Positions 1 through 8,380 of a DNA stretch of 64,000 nucleotides are shown in pieces. Below the pieces are notes generated by a model. The model searched no databases. It worked only from the letters and a program-made list of their open reading frames with translations, and had not been told where the DNA came from. The number at the start of each line of letters is the position of its first letter. Position 1 is the first letter of the stretch. The translations under genes and the position numbers were made by a program. The stretch comes from Pedobacter yonginensis (lineage in GTDB: Bacteria; Bacteroidota; Bacteroidia; Sphingobacteriales; Sphingobacteriaceae). The stretch is taken from positions 186,001 through 250,000 of the forward strand of contig NZ_QGNZ01000002.1 of assembly GCF_003173595.1 (NCBI RefSeq), read 5' to 3'.

Positions 1-1500
1 GAGAGTGATGTAGCCTCGCCAGCGCAGATGTTGGTGCCTGTTGTTGATACAATAGGGTTTGATGGCAAGGCATTGACTGTAACACTTACCACTTTTGCAT
101 TACCTGGTGCATTTTCACATTTATTATCCCCTTTCACGGTAACGTAGTATGTGGTATTTACACTTAAGTTTGGCGTTACAAATGTTGCGCCTATAAACGA
201 TACATTGGTTAATGCAGCATCGGTGTACCAGGTAAATACAGGGTTGGTAACAGTTGGCGAACTGGCAGTTAAAGTGGTTGATGATCCGGCACAAATTACG
301 GCATTATTGGCAATAATATCAGTTGTAGAGGCCAATGGATTAACCGTTACCGTTACCACCTTAGCGTTTGCTGGAGTGTTTTCGCACTTATTTGCACCCC
401 TAACCGTTACGTAATAATTTGTAGTGGTGGTAACTGGAACCGTAAATGTTGGCCCTGTAAACACAACGTTTGTTAATGAAGCATCGCTATACCAAGTGAA
501 GATTGGCTGTGTTACCGTTAAGCTTGATGCCATTAATACCGCTGAAGTGCCCGAACAGATTTGAGCATTGTTTAGGGTAATATCGGCCGCTGTGGCAAAG
601 GCCTTAACTGTTACCGTTACAACTTTTGCATTGCTTGGCGCATTTTCACATTTATTATCGCCTTTTACCGTAACGTAGTATGTTGTGCTTACATTAAGAA
701 TTGGTGTATTAAACGTTACACCAACAAAGGCTACAGTGGTTAAGCTTGCATCACTGTACCAAGTAAATACTGGATTATTAACCGTTGAGCTTGAAGCGGA
801 TAAAACTGTTGATGAACCTTGGCAAATGGTTGTATTTCCACTTGCGGAGATGTCAGCATCTGTTGCTGAAGGATTAACCGTGACGGTGATTGCCTTAGCC
901 GTAGCACTCGTATTTTCGCATCGGTTATCTCCTTTTACAGTTACATAATAGGTTGTGTTGGAAGATAAAACAGGGGTTGAAAATATTGACCCAACGTAAG
1001 CTACAGTGGTTAAGCCTGCATCACTGTACCAGGTAAATATTGGATTGATCACCGTAGTTGAGCTGGCGGTAAGCGTTACAGATGAACCTCCACACAATGT
1101 TGTGGCTCCCGATAAATTAATGTCTGAAGCCCCAGCAACAGGATTTATTGAGATGGTTACTTCTGCTGCATTACCAGCCGTATTGGCGCATTTATTGGAT
1201 CCGTTAACGGTAACATAGTATTTAGTGGTTGCTGAAATTGCCGGCGTTGTATATACTGGGCCTGTAAATACAGTTGTTGTTAAGGCTGCATCGCTATACC
1301 AAGTAAATATTGGATTGTTAACTGTTGTACTGCTTGCTGTAAGTACAGCGACTCCCGATGTGCACAATGACGTATTTCCATTGATGGAAACATCTGATGC
1401 AGTTGCGGATGGGTTAACGGTAATCGAAATTTTTGTGCGCGCAGGATTTGTACAACTTGTGCCGCCAGCATTTACCGCTTCTACGTAATAATCATATATT
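1..1500 (-). repeat. Coding tandem repeat, ~264-270 bp units, in the giant adhesin
   Basis: Five to six consecutive units each encode one Ig-like domain with an ICAG-type cysteine motif, FTWYTDA or a close variant, and TTYYVTV. The recurring TACGTAATA-like boundary falls near 142, 405, 670, 943, 1210 and 1482, a spacing of 263-272 bp. The units differ at many positions, so this is an old, diverged array. It continues past the left edge. Confidence 0.8.
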
Positions 1501-4500
1501 CCGGGCGCTAGTGAAGCTGAAGTGGTGAAACTGCTATTGTTACTTACCAACAAATTTCCGGCCGTTGGCGCATCGTACCAATTATAAACTACACCACTAC
1601 TGGCTTGAACACTTAATGTTGCAGGGGTGCCAATACAAGTTGTTAATGGGTTTCCTAGAGTAGGAACTGGTGGGGCTGGCGGGGCCACAACAGTTATTGT
1701 AATTACCGCTCCAGCCGTTTCGCAACCATTTGCGGTTGCTGTAACGGTGTAGTTATAACTTCCTGCGGCTAAACTCGCATCCGTTGTAAAGGTTGGCCCA
1801 TCTTTACCCGCTTGGTAAGTTGTACCCAGATACCATTTATAGTTAAGGTTAGCTTGAGGGTTTTGAACACTTAATACGGCGGATGTTCCTTCACAAATAT
1901 TGTTCACCGAGGCTTGAACCGTTGGAACAGGAATTGTTCTTTGGGCATAATTTAGATTTACAGAAGTTAATGCACCTAAAAGCCCTGAATTCAATCGAAG
2001 TTCAACTCCATCAAATTTTGCTGATGGAACAAAAGTTAATATTGCCCCGCTCCCATCACTTAATAAGTTTACACCGATTAATGGATTGTTTAAGCTCATT
2101 CCGTCATTGTTGCTCACCGCACCTTGAAAGGTAGTTACCACTAAACTTGGTAAAACTGAAAGTGATAACAACTTTCCAGGAGAGGTGATGCTTACTCTTA
2201 ATGTATCTCCAACATTTGATAATCCTCCGGTAAAGCCAAGTTGTTGATAAACAGATCCACCAACAAACCCAACCGGAATGATTAAGCTAGACCCTGTATT
2301 CACATCATTATCTATTGCCAAGCCTGGATTAATAACCGATGCACCTATAGTACCAGCTGTTGCGCCTGTTGCTAGAGAAACGGTAGCCGCACCACATGGC
2401 GTAGGAACAGGGGTTCCATTTGGAATTACGGTTACAACAACCGAAGCTCTAGCATTTGTAGAACAACCACCTATTGTAGCTTCTATATAATAGGTTGTCG
2501 TACTCGATAGTTGTGGCGTTACAAAAGTATCGCCAGTAAACAATGAAGTGGTTGAAGTTGGACTATCATACCAGTTAAAAACAACCCCAGCGGTTGTAGA
2601 GGTGGCTTTTAATACGGCTACCGAACCACTGTTAATGGTAACCGCCGCTGGCGTAATCACTGGTGTATCTAAACCACCACCAGTTTGAATTGTGGCAGTT
2701 GCCCTAGCTGTGGAAACGCCGCAGCTATTGGTGGCCTCAACCGAATATGTTGTGTTTCCCGCAGCAATGTTGCTTATGGTAAAGGTGTCGCCATCTTTTC
2801 CTGCTTGATATACATTTGCTGCATCGTACCATTTATATACTATTCCTGCAACAGGGTTTTTTACCTGAAGTACTACGGTTTGACCTGCACAGGTTGAAAC
2901 GTTTGGCGATAATAATTCTGGAGCTGCTGGTAGTGGATTAGCGGTTACGTTAACCACCGTTTTAGCACTCAGGCATCCAGATGCAGAAAGTGCAGCAACA
3001 AAATATTTCGTGTTCGCGGTTAATGTTGGGGTTGTGAAACTTACTCCATCTTTACCAGTTAAGTAAGTTCCAGAAGCATCAAACCATTGATACGTAAATC
3101 CTGCGGCTGGATTGCTTACTTCTAATAAAGCGGTATTACCGATGCAACCAGCAACATTTGCAGAAACCACTGTTGGGGCAACCAAAACACGTTGAGCATA
3201 GTTCAAATTGATTGAACTTAAGGCACCTACCACACCAGAATTTAATCGTAGTTCCACACCATCAAATGGTACTGTTGGAACGAAGGTGATTAACGCTTGC
3301 GTATTCCCGTTCAATAATTGAACATTCAGGAGCGTGTTGTTGAGAAATCTCGAATCTGCATTGCTCGTTGTTCCGTTAAAGGTAGTTACCTGAGCATTGC
3401 CCAAAAGAGCCAGAGAAAGTAATCTACCTGGCGATGAAACCAATACTTTTACCGTATCGCCAACTCTTGAAAGCGAACCAAAACCCAAATATTGATATAC
3501 CGAAGCACCCAAAGCACCAACAGGCATAACTAATGATGATGCGGTTTGCGTATCTGTATCAATGGCTAAACCTGCATTAAACACACCCGCTAATAATGCC
3601 ACCCCAGTTACTCCGTTGGCTTGTGAAATTGCAGCTTCACATGGAACAGGATTTGGCGTGATGGTTCCATCTACCGTAATGGTGATTTGAACTCTGTTAG
3701 CAGATGTACACCCATTGGAAGAAACCGACTCTACAAAATAAGTTGTGGTAGAGGTTAATGGTGGCGTTACATAAGTAGATCCTGTAAAAACCGAACTGGT
3801 AGAAGTAGCTGAAGTGTACCAATTAAAGGTAAGCCCTGCTTCTGAAGAAGTGGCGGTTAAAATTGCCGATTGCCCCGCACTTACGTTTGATGCCGATGCA
3901 CTAACCATTGGCAAAGTCGGACGTGGATTAACCGTCACTGTCGCCACCGCACGAGTTGCACTTATACAAGTGCCTTGACTGCCCTCAACATAATAGTTTG
4001 TTGTTGCGGTGAGCGCTGGGGTAATAAACGTAGCTCCTGAAAACAAAAGTGTTCCTCCTGTAGCCGCATCATACCAGTTATAGGTTGTTGCTGGGTCGGG
4101 GTTATTAATGGATAGCGTAGTTGTAGCGCCTTCGCATGCACTTACAATTGGCGCCAATACAGGAACTGAGAGCACAGGTGTTACCGTTACAGTTACCGGG
4201 ATGCGCGAGGCGTTTGCGCAGCCAGCTCTGCTCACTTCGATATAATAAGTTGTAGTTGTAGTTAAGGCTGGCGTGGTATATGAAGGGCCGTTGACTAATA
4301 AAGTCCCACCCGTAGGTGCATTATACCAATTCAAAGTTGTACCCCCATTTGCAGTTGCCGTTAATGTAGCGGTACTTCCCGAACAAATGGTTTGCGATCC
4401 TGCCGTGAAAGTTGGATCGGGATAAATTACGCTTGCACCATAAACATCTAAACTTGAAACTGCCGAAGCTAAACCATTAATTCGGACTTCAACACGATCG

Positions 4501-7500
4501 TAAGCACCGCCCGCAACCAATGTGGCCGCAAACCGACTTCCACCCAAAACCTGAAGATTTAATACTGATGAGTTTAATTGAACAGTCCGAACAACGTTAT
4601 TTCCATTCAAAACATTTATAGTTATTCCACTAAGTACACCTAAGTCTAACAATCCAGATGGCAAACCTAAGTTTAAACGAATACTATCTGTTGCCAGTCC
4701 GATGGATGGAAAGTTGAGCTGTTGGTACCCTGCCGAACCTACACCAACGGCTAAAGTGATTCTTGTGAAGTTATTCGGATCTGCATCAATAGCATTTCCG
4801 GCATTGCTTACGCCACATAAAAGGCAGATGCCTGTAATGCCGCTGCTTTGGCTATTTGCTGTATTACAGGCGGTACTACCACCGCCATTAATTACCGTTA
4901 CAGTTACCGGAACGCGACTTACACTTACACAGCCATTTGCAGTTATTGTTTCTACAAAGTAAGTGGTTGTGGTTGTTAATGTGGGGGTTGTAAAGCTTGC
5001 CCCTGTTGCCAATTGTGTTCCACCTGTTGCAGCATCAAACCATTTGATGGAATTTCCGGTATCTGTTGTTGCAGATAATGTAGTGCTTTGCCCGTTATTG
5101 ATTATCTGGTTGTTTGTAGTAACCACCGCTAGATTTGCAGCAGGATTTATAGAAACCGTAACCGCAGTGCGGGCGCTTACTGCCGTTCCAGAAACAGCCT
5201 CAACATAAAAAACAGTTTGTGCATTAACTACTGGGCTTGTGAACACACCTGTATTATTTGTGGCAAGAGGATTATTTCCTGTAGATGAATACCAATTATA
5301 AGTTACACCTGCTTGCAAATTACTCACACTTAAGGTGGCTGAGCTGCCTGGACAAACCGTTGCTGCGGCTACAACAGGTGCATTAACCGTTACATTGATG
5401 CTATAATCGGTATTGATTTTATTGCCGTTCGCATCTGTTGCTGTTAAGGAAACAATATAGGTTCCACCCAAGGTTGGTGTGCCTGTAATTTCTCTAGTTG
5501 TGGTATTAAAATTTAATCCCGGAGGAAGATTTGTCGCTAAATAAGTATATGGCGCTGTTCCACCAGCTACCGCGGGTAAGGTTTGGGTTGGGTATGAGGT
5601 TCCAACAACACCATTTGCTAAGGTAGCAGGAGGTAATGACAATACCCCGTTTACCTTTAGCGGGTAGGTATTACTCGCCGTTCTGCCTTCGCTGTCTGTA
5701 ACCGTCACGAAAACTGAATAATTACCTGCTTGGCTTGGTGTGCCAGTAATTGCTCTTGTTACAGGATCGAATGTTAATCCCGGCGGAAGATTTGTAGCAA
5801 CGTAAGTATATGGTCCAACGCCACCTATTGCCGCAGGCGTGGTTTGAGTTGGATAAGCAACGCCTACATTTCCATCTGCTAAACTTGCATTTGGTAAGGA
5901 TAGCGGATCGGTAATGGTAATGGAATAATTGGTTGTGACCGTTTTACCTGTGTTATCCGTAACCGTTACTGGAATGATAAATGTTCCAGCCAGCGTTGGC
6001 GTACCCGTAATTTCCCTCGTTGTAGGGTTGAACGATAAGCCCGCTGGCAAGCCAGTTGCCGAATAAGTGTATGGCAAGGTACCACCTGTTGCGATGGGAA
6101 TAATTTGCGTAGTGTAGCTTGTTCCAGTGGTACCAGCAACTAGCGTAGCCGATGGCAATACCAAAGGATCGGTAATTTTAAGGGAGAAATTAGATGTAAT
6201 TGTATTTCCGTTTGCATCAGTTACCGTAACTGGAATGGTATAATTACCGCTCTGAGTTGCTGTTCCGGTGATTTCCCGAGTTGTCGGATTGAAAAGTAAA
6301 CCCGGGGGAAGTGCACTTGCCGAATAAATATAAGGTTCAGTTCCACCAGTTGCCAATGGAATGATCTGTGTTGGATACTGTGATCCAGTAATCCCATCAG
6401 GCAATGCCCCTGCTGTTAGCGCCAAAGTTTCGGCAACAATCAAAGTATAGTTAACAGTAGCTGTACAGTTTTTAGCATCGGTGGCGGTAACAGAAAAAGT
6501 ATAAGTACCTGCTGCCGTTGTGGTACCCGAAATTAAACCACTATTGGATAGGCTTAAACCGGGGGGCAAACTGCTTCCATTTGTTAATCCATAACTATAA
6601 GCTGGAGTGCCGCCAGTGGCAACATCCAACTGTTTGGAGTAAGCAAATCCACTTGTTGCATTATTTAAGGTTGTTGTATTAAAAACAATTGCAGGATTTA
6701 CGCTTACCATTACAGGTACCCGAAATGATTCAGCTGTACAACCCAGTTTACGGGCAGCAACATAACAGGTTGTGTTGCTTGTTAATAGAGGTGTATTGAA
6801 AGTGCCATTATAGGCAACGGTTGCTAAAGGAACTCCTCCGTCTGCTGCTGCATACCATAAAAGCTCATTTGTAATTAATGTGGTGGCCGTTAAAGCGGCA
6901 GAGCTGTTATAACAAGTTGTTACTAGATCACTGGCTGGTAAGGTAAAAGTCGGCCGGCCTGCAGATCTGGAGATTCCATATACCTGTATGGTTTGCGTTA
7001 AATTCGCATTCAATAGAGAAGATAGTGACACCCTAATCCGATCGAATGGCACACCGGGTGAAAAAGGGATGTTCGCAATTTGTCCTCCATTTAGTAATCC
7101 CAACAAATCAAGCCCCAACAAGTTAGCTGCCGATTGAGTATATACCTCAGTATTCCCATTATACGCGGTAACCCTGATGTTGTTTAAAACTCCAGCATTT
7201 AGCAAAGCTGAAGAAACGCTTAATCTTAAGTTAAAATCATCACCCGCATCTGATAAGGTATTGTAATAAAAATTCTGCCCAATAGATCCTGCAACACCTA
7301 ACGCGCCTAAGCTTATGCGAGAAAATGTGGCCGGATTGGCATCAATTGCATTTTCTGGGTTGGTTACTCCTGCACCTCCAAGCCCTAAAGCATCTACCGT
7401 TAAACCTGTTCCATCAAAACTGGTAAAGGCAGCCTGGGCACAAACATCCGATCCTGAATTATAGAATGCGTAAAACACCTTAGTATTGTTGGCTGTGCTT

Positions 7501-8159
7501 ACCAATAGTGATGCTGTTCTATCTCTTACGTAAATTCTATCATATACTTGGCTAGGCGTAATGGCAACATAAAAGTATCCATTGGCATCTTTTACCAAAC
7601 GCAGGTTATTGTTAGAAAAAGCAGCAGAACTTGTTCCACTTAAAACCGTTGTACCAGTAGAGTTTCGTGCACCTATTTCAAATGTGTGGTCGCCCAAAGC
7701 AACATTGCCAACCACATTAGCCAGCAACCCGCCCAAATTACCTCCCAAAAGGGCATTTAGCACATCAGCATTAAAATCAATTCGAACGTAGGAAGTTTTT
7801 CCAGCTGGAACATCAGTAGGAAATTTTATTTCCAACTCACCACTATAAGCTGAAATGCCTAACGCTGCACCGCCATAAGACTTTACCGTTGCAAAGGTGG
7901 CATTATCGGGGCTTAAAGCATTATTGGCATTTTCTACTGTAAGGGTATTGTAGCAGGGTTGAAGATTTAATAAGCCGCAGCCTGTTAAAGATGAAACTGC
8001 GTTTGGGCTAACAGAACTAACCGTATTTGCATAAACTTTTGTTTGTGCATACGAATTTGATCTGATAAGCGTTAAAAAGATAACAACTGCAATAAAGTAA
8101 ATACTGCAAATAATCCTTTTCAGAGATGGAGAGGTAAAATGTTTCATCATGTCAAGCAT
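1..8159 (-). CDS. Giant secreted Ig/PKD-like repeat protein (partial, C-terminus outside window)
   Basis: An open minus-strand frame runs from an ATG at 8159 (a second in-frame ATG is at 8150) through the left edge, about 2719 codons, with no stop in the window. The N-terminus is a long signal peptide (basic start, hydrophobic core, cleavage near SNSYAQ). Several domain types follow. DNA 5400-6720 encodes four or five putative-Ig repeats with the words LPPGLxFxxxTREITGTP. Elsewhere about 85-90 aa Ig/PKD-like units carry an IC-type cysteine, a WY core and TTYYVT. At least four longer beta-type modules, ending in words such as FDGVELRLNS or YDRIYVRDR, separate them (near 7.5, 4.5, 3.3 and 2.0 kb). 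The first 1.5 kb is a regular array of 264-270 bp units. This architecture is typical of Bacteroidota surface adhesins exported by T9SS. The sorting domain would lie beyond position 1, so that assignment is inferred. Confidence 0.85.
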   Translation of the reverse strand, partial: MLDMMKHFTSPSLKRIICSIYFIAVVIFLTLIRSNSYAQTKVYANTVSSVSPNAVSSLTGCGLLNLQPCYNTLTVENANNALSPDNATFATVKSYGGAALGISAYSGELEIKFPTDVPAGKTSYVRIDFNADVLNALLGGNLGGLLANVVGNVALGDHTFEIGARNSTGTTVLSGTSSAAFSNNNLRLVKDANGYFYVAITPSQVYDRIYVRDRTASLLVSTANNTKVFYAFYNSGSDVCAQAAFTSFDGTGLTVDALGLGGAGVTNPENAIDANPATFSRISLGALGVAGSIGQNFYYNTLSDAGDDFNLRLSVSSALLNAGVLNNIRVTAYNGNTEVYTQSAANLLGLDLLGLLNGGQIANIPFSPGVPFDRIRVSLSSLLNANLTQTIQVYGISRSAGRPTFTLPASDLVTTCYNSSAALTATTLITNELLWYAAADGGVPLATVAYNGTFNTPLLTSNTTCYVAARKLGCTAESFRVPVMVSVNPAIVFNTTTLNNATSGFAYSKQLDVATGGTPAYSYGLTNGSSLPPGLSLSNSGLISGTTTAAGTYTFSVTATDAKNCTATVNYTLIVAETLALTAGALPDGITGSQYPTQIIPLATGGTEPYIYSASALPPGLLFNPTTREITGTATQSGNYTIPVTVTDANGNTITSNFSLKITDPLVLPSATLVAGTTGTSYTTQIIPIATGGTLPYTYSATGLPAGLSFNPTTREITGTPTLAGTFIIPVTVTDNTGKTVTTNYSITITDPLSLPNASLADGNVGVAYPTQTTPAAIGGVGPYTYVATNLPPGLTFDPVTRAITGTPSQAGNYSVFVTVTDSEGRTASNTYPLKVNGVLSLPPATLANGVVGTSYPTQTLPAVAGGTAPYTYLATNLPPGLNFNTTTREITGTPTLGGTYIVSLTATDANGNKINTDYSINVTVNAPVVAAATVCPGSSATLSVSNLQAGVTYNWYSSTGNNPLATNNTGVFTSPVVNAQTVFYVEAVSGTAVSARTAVTVSINPAANLAVVTTNNQIINNGQSTTLSATTDTGNSIKWFDAATGGTQLATGASFTTPTLTTTTTYFVETITANGCVSVSRVPVTVTVINGGGSTACNTANSQSSGITGICLLCGVSNAGNAIDADPNNFTRITLAVGVGSAGYQQLNFPSIGLATDSIRLNLGLPSGLLDLGVLSGITINVLNGNNVVRTVQLNSSVLNLQVLGGSRFAATLVAGGAYDRVEVRINGLASAVSSLDVYGASVIYPDPTFTAGSQTICSGSTATLTATANGGTTLNWYNAPTGGTLLVNGPSYTTPALTTTTTYYIEVSRAGCANASRIPVTVTVTPVLSVPVLAPIVSACEGATTTLSINNPDPATTYNWYDAATGGTLLFSGATFITPALTATTNYYVEGSQGTCISATRAVATVTVNPRPTLPMVSASASNVSAGQSAILTATSSEAGLTFNWYTSATSTSSVFTGSTYVTPPLTSTTTYFVESVSSNGCTSANRVQITITVDGTITPNPVPCEAAISQANGVTGVALLAGVFNAGLAIDTDTQTASSLVMPVGALGASVYQYLGFGSLSRVGDTVKVLVSSPGRLLSLALLGNAQVTTFNGTTSNADSRFLNNTLLNVQLLNGNTQALITFVPTVPFDGVELRLNSGVVGALSSINLNYAQRVLVAPTVVSANVAGCIGNTALLEVSNPAAGFTYQWFDASGTYLTGKDGVSFTTPTLTANTKYFVAALSASGCLSAKTVVNVTANPLPAAPELLSPNVSTCAGQTVVLQVKNPVAGIVYKWYDAANVYQAGKDGDTFTISNIAAGNTTYSVEATNSCGVSTARATATIQTGGGLDTPVITPAAVTINSGSVAVLKATSTTAGVVFNWYDSPTSTTSLFTGDTFVTPQLSSTTTYYIEATIGGCSTNARASVVVTVIPNGTPVPTPCGAATVSLATGATAGTIGASVINPGLAIDNDVNTGSSLIIPVGFVGGSVYQQLGFTGGLSNVGDTLRVSITSPGKLLSLSVLPSLVVTTFQGAVSNNDGMSLNNPLIGVNLLSDGSGAILTFVPSAKFDGVELRLNSGLLGALTSVNLNYAQRTIPVPTVQASVNNICEGTSAVLSVQNPQANLNYKWYLGTTYQAGKDGPTFTTDASLAAGSYNYTVTATANGCETAGAVITITVVAPPAPPVPTLGNPLTTCIGTPATLSVQASSGVVYNWYDAPTAGNLLVSNNSSFTTSASLAPGIYDYYVEAVNAGGTSCTNPARTKISITVNPSATASDVSINGNTSLCTSGVAVLTASSTTVNNPIFTWYSDAALTTTVFTGPVYTTPAISATTKYYVTVNGSNKCANTAGNAAEVTISINPVAGASDINLSGATTLCGGSSVTLTASSTTVINPIFTWYSDAGLTTVAYVGSIFSTPVLSSNTTYYVTVKGDNRCENTSATAKAITVTVNPSATDADISASGNTTICQGSSTVLSASSSTVNNPVFTWYSDASLTTVAFVGVTFNTPILNVSTTYYVTVKGDNKCENAPSNAKVVTVTVKAFATAADITLNNAQICSGTSAVLMASSLTVTQPIFTWYSDASLTNVVFTGPTFTVPVTTTTNYYVTVRGANKCENTPANAKVVTVTVNPLASTTDIIANNAVICAGSSTTLTASSPTVTNPVFTWYTDAALTNVSFIGATFVTPNLSVNTTYYVTVKGDNKCENAPGNAKVVSVTVNALPSNPIVSTTGTNICAGEATSL

Positions 8160-8221
8160 TTATATAGGTGATGCGTTGTGAAGTGCACAAGGTGTAAAGG
8201 CTATATTGTACACTTACATGA

Positions 8222-8229
8222 CAAATCTA
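8222..8229 (-). promoter_or_regulatory. Possible Bacteroidota -7 element for the giant adhesin gene
   Basis: The minus strand reads TAGATTTG, a match to the Bacteroidota -7 consensus TAnnTTTG, about 63 nt upstream of the ATG at 8159. No convincing -33 TTG lies at the expected distance, so this is only a candidate. The divergent STAND gene begins at 8381, so the 221-bp gap must hold promoters for both directions. Confidence 0.3.
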
Positions 8230-8380
8230 CATTTACCCTAATGATGAATTTTATCCATTACTATTCATTCTATTTTTTCAAGTCTCCGTTCATTTCATTC
8301 ATAGAATTGTTTCTTACCAAATTTGTTTCGCTGATTGTGAAATTATGATGACATTAGCATAAGTCATCTATCTATATTTA

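Noticed and set aside
151..7791. Plus-strand ORFs of 60-90 aa across the left 8 kb
   Set aside because: They are antisense shadows of the giant minus-strand repeat gene; their similarity to each other only reflects its repeats.
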